Shown here: in pieces, positions 1-7,244 of the stretch | Numbering within the stretch: position 1 is the stretch's first letter | Layout: every line of letters starts with the position of its first letter | Assembly (NCBI GenBank): GCA_051650265.1 | Contig: JBOFIR010000247.1 | Span: forward strand, 1 to 11,176 | DNA length: 11,176 nt | From: JBOFEH01 sp051650265 | Lineage (GTDB): Bacteria > Bacillota > Clostridia > Lachnospirales > Cellulosilyticaceae | Direction of reading: 5' to 3' | Program-made: the position numbers and the translations under genes | Notes under the pieces: generated by a model | Seen by the model: only the letters and a program-made list of their open reading frames with translations | Database searches by the model: none | What the model was told of the DNA's origin: nothing

Positions 1-569
1 TAGAAAAAAACCTTTATCGGTACCTGAAGGAATGGTTAGGAGACCTTTCGCAAAGAGAGGTGAGTGAAGGGATTAAGTCAGGATTTAAGGCGCTAGAGTA
101 CTACAAAGAGCAGGTGACGGCGGAAGCGGTGCGTGCAATAGGCTATGCGCGTCAGATGCAGAAACCCATTGTTGTGTTGGCAGGCAGACCTTACCATGTG
201 GATCCAGAGATCAACCACGGAATTGATCAGCTCATTGTGGGGCTAGGTGCTGTGGTTGTCAGTGAAGATGCACTTTATACACCAGGTCATCGTACACCTG
301 TAAAAGTGCTCAATCAATGGACGTACCAAGCACGTCTTTATGGCGCTGCAGAATATGTGGTAACACAATCTGATATGCAACTTATTCATCTTGTCTCTTT
401 TGGATGCGGGACAGATGCCATTACTTCTGATGAAGTCAAATCGCTTCTTGGTCAGGGGAATAAGCTCTATACCCAAATAAAAATTGATGAGACAAGTAAC
501 TTAGGTGCTGCAAAAATTAGAATACGTAGTATGTTTGCAAGTGCCTCAAAGGAAGTAGGGGGAAAATGA
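1..569 (+). CDS. 2-hydroxyacyl-CoA dehydratase activase, C-terminal part (5' truncated by window)
   Basis: The reading frame is open to the window edge (first full codon at position 3, reading EKNLYRYLKEWLGDLSQRE), so this is the 3' end of a larger gene and not a gene starting at the GTG at 60; no ribosome site precedes that GTG beyond what the coding sequence itself gives. The protein has the motif GRPYHVDPEINHG, followed by LIVGLGAVVVSEDAL and, near the end, GAAKIRIRSM. From memory these are hallmarks of the DUF2229 region in the roughly 1000-1400-residue BcrA/BadF-type activases linked to 2-hydroxyglutaryl-CoA dehydratases. Family members carry ATPase and Fe-S modules upstream that drive ATP-dependent electron transfer to a dehydratase; those would lie outside this window. 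It overlaps the next gene by ATGA, which implies translational coupling. The family assignment is good; the actual substrate is unknown, and many such genomic copies have no proven reaction. Confidence 0.85.
   Translation, partial: EKNLYRYLKEWLGDLSQREVSEGIKSGFKALEYYKEQVTAEAVRAIGYARQMQKPIVVLAGRPYHVDPEINHGIDQLIVGLGAVVVSEDALYTPGHRTPVKVLNQWTYQARLYGAAEYVVTQSDMQLIHLVSFGCGTDAITSDEVKSLLGQGNKLYTQIKIDETSNLGAAKIRIRSMFASASKEVGGK
560..566 (+). other. candidate -1 slippery heptamer at the gene junction
   Basis: Read in the upstream frame, the sequence is GTA GGG GGA AAA TGA. The heptamer G GGA AAA fits the X XXY YYZ pattern for simultaneous -1 slippage and lies directly before the stop codon. A -1 slip would continue into ATG AAA GAG, the frame of the downstream gene, and would make a single fused chain. 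An SD-like AAGGA at 549-553 lies 6 bases upstream of the heptamer. A small perfect hairpin (AATAC, loop GCA, GTATT, 588-600) lies 21 bases downstream, farther than is usual for a stimulator. Plain termination-reinitiation at ATGA explains the layout equally well. Confidence 0.3.
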
Positions 570-1810
570 AAGAGGAAAAACATCAAGAATACGCAGTATT
601 TACAAAAGAGATGAAAGATGACTATACCATATTGGCACCCTCTATGTTGCCGATTCATTTTAAGATTCTTGCACGAATTATGGAAGACTATGGTTATCAC
701 ATTGTGTTTTGTGGGGGAGAGCGTACACAGATTGTACAAGAAGGGTTAAAGTCCACACACAATGATATTTGTTATCCAGCTATGCTAGTAGTAGGCCAAA
801 TGCTCAGTGAACTCAAAAAGGGTGACTATGACCCACATAAGACGGCATTGATTATGACCCAGACTGGAGGCGGATGCCGTGCATCTAACTACATACACTT
901 GATTAGGAAAGCACTAGAAAATCAGAAGATGGACTATGTACCTGTTATTTCTGCTAATTTAAGTGGTTTGGAGAATCATCCAGGGTTTCAGATTTCACTA
1001 GGTCTTGCTGTAAAACTCGTAGCAGCTATGTTCTATGGGGATCTTTTGATGCTTTTGAGTAATCAGTGTAAGCCCTATGAGCAAATTAAGGGGATGACAC
1101 AACAAAAATTAGAGACGTGGATTGTAAAGTTAAGCGAGATGGCGCGGCATCCTCAATTTCTATGTACGAAGAACTGTTACAAGCAAATAATCGATGACTT
1201 TAATACCATACCAAGAGAGAATAAAGCGAAACCAAAGGTAGGTATTGTAGGGGAAATCTATATGAAGTATTCACCGCTTGGAAATAACTACTTGGAGGCG
1301 TATCTAGAATCTGAGGGTGCTGAAGTTGTGATGTCAGGACTTTCTGACTTCATGATGTACTGTATGTATCATGGTAAACTTGACCGTGAGCTCTACGGTA
1401 AGGGGGGGCTAGGAAGTCATCTGGGAATGGCCGGTTATCATTATATCCATAGAGAGCAGCGCAAAATGATTAAGGCCATTGAAGCATCTGGTGTTTTTAG
1501 AGCACCTACGGATTTTACTCAGGTTAGGGCGTTGGGAGAACAATTTATCGGATTAGGTGTCAAGATGGGAGAGGGATGGCTTCTGACTGCTGAGATGTTA
1601 GAACTCATTCAACAGGGGGTTAATAATGTGGTATGCGCACAACCGTTTGGATGTCTACCAAACCATATCGTTGGGAAGGGGATGCTGCGTAAGATCAAGG
1701 AGGCCTATCCTGAGGCTAATATCACAGCAATAGATTTTGACCCTTCAGAGAGTAAGGTCAATCAAGAGAACCGTATCAAATTGATGTTAGCAAATTGCAA
1801 AGTTAGCTAA
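566..1810 (+). CDS. 2-hydroxyacyl-CoA dehydratase-like protein (C-terminal module of the activase system)
   Basis: This 414-residue protein matches the C-terminal module found fused to the DUF2229 region in the giant activases of many anaerobes. Visible motifs are YTILAPSMLPIHF (about residues 20-32), NDICYPAMLVVGQ with C69, TQTGGGCRASNY with C104, and CAQPFGCLPNHIVGKG with C357 and C363, then ANITAIDFDPSESKVNQ. The cysteines are placed like candidate Fe-S ligands of the HgdA/HgdB-type dehydratase superfamily; that ligand role is inferred. Further cysteines lie in a CTKNC pair near residue 206. ATG 566 overlaps the previous stop by ATGA; a GGAAG/GGGGG purine stretch just upstream can serve as ribosome site, though its spacing is split between rather far and rather close. 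It probably acts with the upstream protein as one complex in the cytoplasm. Substrate unknown. No terminator is visible in the 58 bases that follow. Confidence 0.85.
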   Translation: MKEEKHQEYAVFTKEMKDDYTILAPSMLPIHFKILARIMEDYGYHIVFCGGERTQIVQEGLKSTHNDICYPAMLVVGQMLSELKKGDYDPHKTALIMTQTGGGCRASNYIHLIRKALENQKMDYVPVISANLSGLENHPGFQISLGLAVKLVAAMFYGDLLMLLSNQCKPYEQIKGMTQQKLETWIVKLSEMARHPQFLCTKNCYKQIIDDFNTIPRENKAKPKVGIVGEIYMKYSPLGNNYLEAYLESEGAEVVMSGLSDFMMYCMYHGKLDRELYGKGGLGSHLGMAGYHYIHREQRKMIKAIEASGVFRAPTDFTQVRALGEQFIGLGVKMGEGWLLTAEMLELIQQGVNNVVCAQPFGCLPNHIVGKGMLRKIKEAYPEANITAIDFDPSESKVNQENRIKLMLANCKVS

Positions 1811-1824
1811 GGCGGCAGTATAAA
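1795..1824 (+). promoter_or_regulatory. weak candidate promoter before the transposase-like gene
   Basis: TTGCAA (1795-1800) and TATAAA (1819-1824) are separated by 18 bases, a partial match to the housekeeping consensus. It overlaps the end of the dehydratase gene. Read-through from upstream is the alternative, since no terminator separates the two genes. Confidence 0.25.
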
Positions 1825-1868
1825 ATAAATAGAAAATTGTCAATAATCTCACTAAAGAGGTGGGTGTA

Positions 1869-2375
1869 TTGAAAATCAAGCTGAGCCTAGATGAACAGGC
1901 AAAAAACGTACGGATCTTCGACATAAGTAACAGACAAGAAATCGCATGTATTGATTCTCTGAAACAAATGGCACTTTATCAGTTTTTAACTATTCATAGG
2001 TGGGAGATAGAAGAAGCTGTGATTCCGCCAGTTGGAAGTTATCGTAATGCACTTCGTACCCTATATCCTAGGGCTCGGGTGTTGATAGATCCAGATGCAC
2101 TCAGAGCTGTTTTTGGAGATGAAAATGACTATGTAATATTTAGTGCATATGAGGCAGAAGTAGCTGCAACGCATCTCTGTGAATTGGAAGAGGAGTGGTT
2201 CCTATCACCTTCAGAATTCATCACGCAGTTTTATCGTGCAAAGTGTCTAGAAGATGCCCGGAGTTTGTATGATTGGTGGCAAATAAATATACCTATACAG
2301 CAACCAAAGCTGTATAGGTATATTCGGCTCATCGAGTACTTCGATCAGGAGATTTTCAATTATTTCTCAAGATGA
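1869..2375 (+). CDS. ISL3-type transposase-derived protein, catalytically incomplete
   Basis: I chose TTG 1869 because AGAGGTG (1856-1862) then sits 6 bases upstream; an in-frame GTG at 1860 lies inside that ribosome site and would add three residues. The 168-residue protein follows the order of the ISL3-family DDE core: LSLDEQAKNVRIFDI (residues 5-19, like the iDE...tvvxD segment), a VIPPVGSYRNALRTLYPRARVLIDPDAL segment (51-78, like vvxDMxxxYxxAxxxxxPxAxivxDxFH), and a tail of ARSLYDWWQ...PKLYRYIRLIEYFDQEIFNYF (130-166). The first Asp (D8) is kept. The second is replaced within IPPVG. The protein ends where the TNGxxEGxN glutamate motif should follow. The N-terminal zinc-finger/HTH part is also missing. 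It should therefore be unable to transpose. I see no flanking terminal inverted repeats. It may be a decaying IS remnant or a domesticated protein; the intact frame and good ribosome site favour expression. The family call rests on remembered motif order, not on a search. Confidence 0.55.
   Translation: MKIKLSLDEQAKNVRIFDISNRQEIACIDSLKQMALYQFLTIHRWEIEEAVIPPVGSYRNALRTLYPRARVLIDPDALRAVFGDENDYVIFSAYEAEVAATHLCELEEEWFLSPSEFITQFYRAKCLEDARSLYDWWQINIPIQQPKLYRYIRLIEYFDQEIFNYFSR
2286..2324 (-). terminator. argGH terminator hairpin inside the opposing gene
   Basis: The left arm AATATACCTATACAG (2286-2300) and right arm CTGTATAGGTATATT (2310-2324) are perfectly complementary. The C2301-G2309 pair makes a 16-bp stem with a 7-base loop. 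On the minus strand the hairpin starts 35 bases past the argH stop and is followed by TATTTG, so together with the end of the stem it reads as a U-rich run. On the plus strand it is followed by CGGCTC, which does not suit termination. The stem is AT-rich, so strength may be modest. The whole hairpin is coding sequence of the transposase-like gene. Confidence 0.6.
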
Positions 2376-3742
2376 GCTAAGAAACATTTAGCTTCTTGAA
2401 GATGGGTGGCTATAGCCTGTGGGCTAGGGCCACCTTTTACATTTCTCTCTTTGACACAAGTAGTCAGAGAGATCGCTTCATAAATATCTTCTTCGAAGAT
2501 TGGGTCAATGGCTTGATATGTTTCAAGCGATAGGGATTCTAGATCTGTCTGATGAGTGGTGCAGTAAAGCACAAGTTGCCCGATGATCGCATGCGCATCT
2601 CGGAAGGCAACGCCCTTTTTAACCAGATAGTCTGCGGCATCAGTAGCATTGGTAAAGCCGCCAGATGCTGCCTGGTACATGTTTTCTTTGCGGATTGTCA
2701 TGGTTGCAAGCATCTTGGTGAAGATAGGCAGGCACATGGATAGTGTATCAATACTATCAAATACACATTCTTTGTCTTCTTGCATATCTTTGTTATAAGC
2801 AAGAGGAAGCCCCTTCATTGTTGTAAGAAGACCTGTAAGATTTCCAAATGTACGCCCTGATTTACCGCGCACAAGCTCGGCGATATCGGGGTTTTTCTTT
2901 TGTGGCATGATGGAGCTTCCTGTACTGTAAGCGTCATCAAGTTCGATGAAACGAAACTCATGAGAGCTCCATAGGATGATCTCTTCGCTCAAACGACTGA
3001 GATGCATCATCACAAGAGAGATACTGTAAAGGGTATCTAAACAAAAATCTCGGTCAGATACACCATCGATACTATTGGCACATACGCTCTCAAAGCCAAG
3101 TGCATCAGCTACAAAGTCGCGGTTGAGAGGATAAGTTGTGGTTGCGAGTGCACCACTGCCAAGAGGCAGCACATTGGCCATCTCTTTGGCAAAACCAAGT
3201 TTTGTATAATCACGCTTAAACATTTCAAAGTAGGCCATCATATGATGGGCAAATGTAATAGGTTGTGCGCGTTGTAAATGCGTGTACCCTGGCATGATAG
3301 TTTGGGTGTGTGCTGAAGCTAGTGTATGAATAGTAGTCATGAGAGATCGTAGTTCGTCTTGGAGTGATGCAAGACTTTCCATCACATAGAGTCGCATATC
3401 AAGTGCAACTTGATCATTGCGGCTTCTACCAGTATGCATTTTTTTGGCCACAGGACCAATGCGTTGTGTAAGCAGTGTCTCCACATTCATATGAATATCT
3501 TCAGCATGAAGATCAAAAGCAACTTTTCCAGATTCAATATCTCTAAGGAGTGCATATAAGCCTTCTTCAATCAGGGTTGCATCTGTTGTGCCAATAATGT
3601 GTTGCTCAGCTAACATCTTAACGTGTGCACAGCTTCCTAATATATCTTGTTTGTATAACCTTTGGTCAAAGGAAATGGATGAATTAAAGTGATCTGTTAG
3701 TGTATCTGTTTCTTTGGCAAAACGCCCGCCCCATAATTTCAT
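2360..3742 (-). CDS. argH: argininosuccinate lyase
   Basis: Cleaves argininosuccinate to arginine and fumarate, the last step of arginine synthesis, as a cytoplasmic homotetramer of the fumarase/aspartase superfamily. The 460-residue length is standard. Visible signatures are KLWGGRF at the N-terminus, HTGRSRND (103-110), GYTHLQRAQP (152-161, with the Thr-His pair at 154-155), and the superfamily loop GSSIMPQKKNPD (275-286) with the catalytic serine. No key residue appears to be missing. The ATG has AGGAGG (complement of 3748-3753) 5 bases upstream, which overlaps the argG stop, so the two genes are co-transcribed and probably coupled. Its 3' end overlaps the opposing transposase-like gene by 16 bases. 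Confidence 0.98.
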   Translation of the reverse strand: MKLWGGRFAKETDTLTDHFNSSISFDQRLYKQDILGSCAHVKMLAEQHIIGTTDATLIEEGLYALLRDIESGKVAFDLHAEDIHMNVETLLTQRIGPVAKKMHTGRSRNDQVALDMRLYVMESLASLQDELRSLMTTIHTLASAHTQTIMPGYTHLQRAQPITFAHHMMAYFEMFKRDYTKLGFAKEMANVLPLGSGALATTTYPLNRDFVADALGFESVCANSIDGVSDRDFCLDTLYSISLVMMHLSRLSEEIILWSSHEFRFIELDDAYSTGSSIMPQKKNPDIAELVRGKSGRTFGNLTGLLTTMKGLPLAYNKDMQEDKECVFDSIDTLSMCLPIFTKMLATMTIRKENMYQAASGGFTNATDAADYLVKKGVAFRDAHAIIGQLVLYCTTHQTDLESLSLETYQAIDPIFEEDIYEAISLTTCVKERNVKGGPSPQAIATHLQEAKCFLAHLEK

Positions 3743-3752
3743 AAGGACCTCC

Positions 3753-4961
3753 TTAGTTGTTGTTTTCAGCCATCATTAAAGCACGTACTTTAAGTGAAAG
3801 ACCGTAGAGTGTAATAAAGCCACCAGCATCTTTGTGATCATAGAGATCACCTGTTGTAAAGCTTGCAAGTTTTTCACTATAAAGTGAATAAGGTGACTCG
3901 CTACCTTGAGGCACGACATTCCCTTTGTAGAGTTTTAGTTTAACAGTACCTGTCACAACTTCTTGTGTACTAGTGACAAAAGCACCTAGTGCTTCGCGTA
4001 GTGGTGTAAACCACTTCCCATTGTAAATCAGATCAGCGTATTCAAGGGCTACAGTTTGCTTGAATCGGTAAGTTTCATGATCTAATGTAAGATGCTCTAG
4101 TTCTTCGTGTGCTTTGTAAAGAATAGTACCGCCGGGCGTTTCATAGACCCCGCGTGATTTCATACCTACCACACGATTTTCCACAATATCTTCAATACCA
4201 ATGCCATTTGCACCACCAAGTTCATTGAGTGCCTCTAGGAGGTCACTAGGGGACATAGCAATACCGTTTAATGTTGTTGGCATACCTTTTTCAAAACCAA
4301 GTGTGATGACAGTTGGTTCGTCTGGTGCATTTTCAGGGGATACTCCTAATTTGAGAAGCGTATCGTAGTTTGGTGCGATCCAAGGGTCTTCAAGTTCAAG
4401 ACCTTCGTGGGAAATATGCCACATGTTACGATCGCGACTGTAACTGTCTTCTTTTTTCATAGGTATAGGCAAACCGCGTTCTTCTAAGTAAGCAATTTCT
4501 TCTTCACGAGATGAGATCTCCCAGATACGCCATGGTGCGATCACTTTGATGTGAGGCGCAAGTGCTGCAATGCCGAGTTCAAAACGGATTTGATCATTCC
4601 CTTTTCCTGTACACCCATGGCAGATGGCAGTTGCACCTTCTTGGAGTGCGATTTTGACAAGGGTTTTGGCGATCACGGCACGTGCGATTGATGTGCCAAG
4701 ATAATATTTTGATTCATAGAGTGCGCCTGACTGGATCATAGGAAATACATATTCTGACATAAATTCATCTTTTACATTTTCTACATAAACTTTACTAACC
4801 CCCATGCTTAGCGCACGTTCTTCAAGACCAACAAGCTCAGCATCTTGCCCGACATTGATACAGACAGCAATGACATCATAATCATAATTTTCTTTGAGCC
4901 AAGGGATGATTACAGATGTGTCTAATCCCCCTGAATAAGCTAATACTACTTTTTCTTTCAT
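3753..4961 (-). CDS. argG: argininosuccinate synthase
   Basis: Joins citrulline and aspartate with ATP to form argininosuccinate, the penultimate step of arginine synthesis, in the cytoplasm. The 402-residue protein has the N-type ATP pyrophosphatase loop AYSGGLDTSV (8-17), the HGCTGKGNDQIRFE segment, IAPWR, and the EDSYSRDRNMWHISHEG block typical of the enzyme. ATG 4961 is preceded by GGAGGG about 8 bases upstream on the minus strand. It is the first gene of an argG-argH operon, with only 10 bases before argH. A sigma-A-like promoter and an ARG-box-like palindrome lie upstream, which suggests ArgR repression by arginine. No other arg gene is in the window, so citrulline supply must be encoded elsewhere. 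Confidence 0.98.
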   Translation of the reverse strand: MKEKVVLAYSGGLDTSVIIPWLKENYDYDVIAVCINVGQDAELVGLEERALSMGVSKVYVENVKDEFMSEYVFPMIQSGALYESKYYLGTSIARAVIAKTLVKIALQEGATAICHGCTGKGNDQIRFELGIAALAPHIKVIAPWRIWEISSREEEIAYLEERGLPIPMKKEDSYSRDRNMWHISHEGLELEDPWIAPNYDTLLKLGVSPENAPDEPTVITLGFEKGMPTTLNGIAMSPSDLLEALNELGGANGIGIEDIVENRVVGMKSRGVYETPGGTILYKAHEELEHLTLDHETYRFKQTVALEYADLIYNGKWFTPLREALGAFVTSTQEVVTGTVKLKLYKGNVVPQGSESPYSLYSEKLASFTTGDLYDHKDAGGFITLYGLSLKVRALMMAENNN

Positions 4962-4993
4962 AATATTCCCTCCAATTTATATATATAATGATT

Positions 4994-5011
4994 TATGCAT
5001 AATTATACACT
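4994..5011. promoter_or_regulatory. candidate ArgR operator (ARG box)
   Basis: The core TGCATAATTATACA (4996-5009) is an imperfect palindrome that matches 12 of 14 positions of the classical ARG-box core TGAATAATTATTCA. It covers the -10 of the argG promoter, so ArgR-arginine binding would block polymerase. A possible second half-site (ATTTCA, 5023-5028) lies about one helical turn upstream. The region is very AT-rich, so a chance match is possible, but the place is exactly where an operator is expected. Confidence 0.6.
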
Positions 5012-5029
5012 ACTAAAAATAAATTTCAA
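5002..5029 (-). promoter_or_regulatory. argGH promoter
   Basis: On the minus strand, TTGAAA (complement of 5024-5029) and a perfect TATAAT (complement of 5002-5007) are separated by 16 bases. Transcription would start near 4995, leaving a leader of about 30 bases that holds the argG ribosome site. Confidence 0.7.
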
Positions 5030-5121
5030 TACAATTTTTATTAAATTTTAAAATTATATTATTTCTACATACTTAAGGTATATTCTGTTAAGGAAATTAG
5101 ACACAAGTGCTTAAGGAGTAT

Positions 5122-5150
5122 TTGTATAATAAGTAATTTTATAGTATACT
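5122..5150 (+). promoter_or_regulatory. promoter of the DUF624-metY-TRASH gene cluster
   Basis: TTGTAT (5122-5127) and TATACT (5145-5150) are separated by exactly 17 bases, and the start would fall about 35 bases before the GTG at 5193. It points away from the argG promoter, with about 90 bases between the two -35 elements. That spacer is AT-rich and holds three TTAAGG copies (5073, 5088, 5111) of unknown meaning. Confidence 0.6.
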
Positions 5151-5192
5151 AGTACTACATAAAAAAATTGCATCATGCAAGGAGGAGTTAAA

Positions 5193-5906
5193 GTGAAAAT
5201 TTTTAGTCTTGATGGACCAGTTTACAGAATAGGGACAGAGATTGCCGATGCAATGATCTTAACATTGTATTGGATTATATGTAGTTTGCCGATTATTACT
5301 ATAGGTGCATCGACAACGGCTGTTTTCTATGTATATGGAAAGAAAATCAGAGATGAAGACGCTTATGTGACAAAAGATTTCTTCAAAAGTTTTAAAGAGA
5401 ACTTTAAACAATCTATCCCAATTACACTGATTTTAGGGGTGCTTTGGTTAAGCTGTGGGCTCTATATGTTTATTTTAAATGGTTATCCAGAGGGGGCACC
5501 TGTTTACATATCAGCCATCGCATTATTCTTTACAGTAGAAGTAACTATTTTGACACTTTATGTGTATGCAATTCTTTCAAGATTCCATATGAATCTTAAG
5601 GGAATATTCTTGACAGCTTTTGTGCTTGCACATAAGCATATTGTTTCAAGTGCATTGATTTTATTATCTATGTTTGCCATCAACTATTTAATGGCAGTTG
5701 TGCCACTTGTTATGTTTATGCTACCAGTTATTACAATTGGGGTTGCATCATGCTTCTTACAAAAAATCTTTACAGATCATATCAAAGCAGCTGAAGAGAT
5801 CAAAAAAGCTGAAGAAGTAGATGCTGCAGAAGAAGCTTATGAGATGGAAGAATATGAAGAAGAGGATGACGCATCCGAAGAAAAAGATTTCTTAAAATAT
5901 ATCTAA
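5193..5906 (+). CDS. DUF624 (YesL-like) family membrane protein
   Basis: I set the start at GTG 5193, since AAGGAGGA (5179-5186) is 6 bases upstream; the in-frame ATG at 5175 lies before that site and would add MQGGVK. The protein of about 237 residues begins KIFSLDGPVYRIGTEIADAMILTLYWIICSLPIITIGASTTAVFY, the usual DUF624 opening with a first membrane span and the LPIxTIGASTTAxFY motif. Four further hydrophobic segments lie at about 75-95, 103-127, 137-160 and 163-187, so about five spans. The last 35 residues are strongly acidic (runs of Glu and Asp), an extension that I do not associate with the typical family member of about 210 residues. Relatives often sit with carbohydrate-uptake genes, but here the neighbour is metY, 24 bases downstream. 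Function unknown. Confidence 0.85.
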   Translation: MKIFSLDGPVYRIGTEIADAMILTLYWIICSLPIITIGASTTAVFYVYGKKIRDEDAYVTKDFFKSFKENFKQSIPITLILGVLWLSCGLYMFILNGYPEGAPVYISAIALFFTVEVTILTLYVYAILSRFHMNLKGIFLTAFVLAHKHIVSSALILLSMFAINYLMAVVPLVMFMLPVITIGVASCFLQKIFTDHIKAAEEIKKAEEVDAAEEAYEMEEYEEEDDASEEKDFLKYI

Positions 5907-5930
5907 GGTTTTGTGGGGAGGAAATATCAT

Positions 5931-7211
5931 ATGAATTGCGAATGGCAGATTGAGACAAAACTCATTCAAGCAGGTTATGAACCAAAAAATGGTGAACCAA
6001 GGGTTTTACCAATTTATCAAAGTACAACATACAAGTATGATTCAACAGAGCACGTTGCTAAACTTTTTGATTTGGCTGTGCCAGGACATATGTATTCACG
6101 TATTAGTAATCCAACGGTAGAGGCGCTAGAGACAAAGATAGCAGCACTAGAGGGTGGTGTGGGTGCGCTTTGTACGTCATCAGGACAAGCTGCTTCAATG
6201 GTATCGGTGATGAATCTTTGTGAAAGTGGTGATCACTTCATCGCGCTGAGCACAATCTATGGGGGCACTTACAATCTCTTTGCGATTACACTCAAAAAGA
6301 TGGGGATCGAAGTAAGCTTTGTTGCACCAGATGCGACAGATGAAGAGATTGCGGCGCTTGTGAGACCAGAGACCAAAGCTTTCTTTGGCGAAACAATCGC
6401 CAATCCAGCGTTAGTTGTATTGGATATCTCACGTTGGGCAGCTGTTGCGCACAGCTACGGCGTGCCTTTGATTGTAGATAATACGTTTGCAACACCTTAC
6501 CTGTGTAGACCACTTGAGCACGGTGCAGATATTGTGATCCATTCCACAACGAAATATATGGATGGTCATGCAACGAGTGTAGGTGGTGTCATTGTAGATG
6601 GTGGCTGCTTTGATTATACTAGTGGTAAGTTCAAAAGTTTCACAGAGCCAGACCCATCATACCATGGGTTAGCTTATGCTGAGGCATTCAAAGAAGTTGC
6701 CTACATCACCAAAGCAAGAGTGCAGTTCATTCGTGATATGGGTAATTACCTAAGCCCACAAAATGCTTTCTTAACACATCTAGGACTTGAAACACTTCAT
6801 CTACGTATGGAGCGTCACTCAAGTAATGCGCTTACTGTAGCACGCTACTTAGAGAATCATCCAAGTGTTGAGTCTGTGAGTTATCCTTTATTAGAGAGTA
6901 GTAGCCAGTATGCTAAGGCAATGAAGTACTTACCACTAGGTGCAAGTGGTGTCATCTCCTTTAATATCAGAGGGACAAAAGAGGATGCTATTAGGTTTAT
7001 GGATAGCCTAGAACTTGCCAGCATTGTGGTACACGTGGCAGATGCACGTACTGCTGTGTTACATCCTGCAAGTTCTACACATCGTCAGATGTCAGATGAG
7101 GAACTTGTAAGTTGCGGGATTAGTCCAACGCTGATCCGCCTTAGTGTAGGTATTGAAAATGTCAACGATATACGTGCAGATTTGGAACAAGCTTTTCAAA
7201 AAATTAAGTAA
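5931..7211 (+). CDS. metY: O-acetylhomoserine sulfhydrylase (Cys/Met metabolism PLP enzyme)
   Basis: Most likely makes homocysteine from O-acetylhomoserine and sulfide, the direct sulfhydrylation route to methionine, in the cytoplasm. I chose ATG 5931 because GGGGAGG (5915-5921) lies 9 bases upstream; the GTG at 5913 falls before that site. The 426-residue protein has the fold-type I PLP signatures of the family: YSRISNPT (55-62), TSSGQAA (82-88), IVDNTFATPYLCRPLEHGAD (181-200) with D183 for the PLP ring nitrogen, and the Schiff-base lysine K208 in VIHSTTKYMDGH. Length about 425 and an insert after the lysine (SGKFKSFTEPDPSYHGL) favour the MetY type over the shorter cystathionine gamma-synthase or lyase (about 380). 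Methionine gamma-lyase remains a less likely option. It sits in a cluster between a DUF624 gene and a TRASH gene. I see no SAM riboswitch or T-box upstream. Confidence 0.9.
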   Translation: MNCEWQIETKLIQAGYEPKNGEPRVLPIYQSTTYKYDSTEHVAKLFDLAVPGHMYSRISNPTVEALETKIAALEGGVGALCTSSGQAASMVSVMNLCESGDHFIALSTIYGGTYNLFAITLKKMGIEVSFVAPDATDEEIAALVRPETKAFFGETIANPALVVLDISRWAAVAHSYGVPLIVDNTFATPYLCRPLEHGADIVIHSTTKYMDGHATSVGGVIVDGGCFDYTSGKFKSFTEPDPSYHGLAYAEAFKEVAYITKARVQFIRDMGNYLSPQNAFLTHLGLETLHLRMERHSSNALTVARYLENHPSVESVSYPLLESSSQYAKAMKYLPLGASGVISFNIRGTKEDAIRFMDSLELASIVVHVADARTAVLHPASSTHRQMSDEELVSCGISPTLIRLSVGIENVNDIRADLEQAFQKIK

Positions 7212-7244
7212 ATAAGTATACTTTAAAGCAAGAAGGTGATAGAT

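Noticed and set aside
243..739. Minus-strand open frames opposite the activase and dehydratase genes
   Set aside because: They lie antisense to strongly recognised proteins, have no ribosome sites and encode low-complexity, family-less sequences.
2375..2393. AGCTAA/TTAGCT hairpin just after the transposase-like gene as a plus-strand terminator
   Set aside because: The stem has only 6 pairs, no T-run follows, and it is coding sequence of argH.
5044..5055. AATTTTAAAATT palindrome in the argG/DUF624 spacer as a CodY-type box
   Set aside because: It lacks the central bases of the CodY consensus, and such palindromes are frequent in DNA this AT-rich.
5073..5116. Three TTAAGG copies in the divergent spacer as an operator or leader-peptide ribosome sites
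   Set aside because: Spacing is irregular (15 and 23 bases), and the only start after the third copy gives a peptide of about four codons.
6292..6573. Minus-strand open frame within metY
   Set aside because: It lies antisense to conserved PLP-enzyme motifs, without start signals.
7217..7222. TATACT as a separate promoter for the TRASH gene
   Set aside because: No reasonable -35 lies at 16-18 bases upstream.
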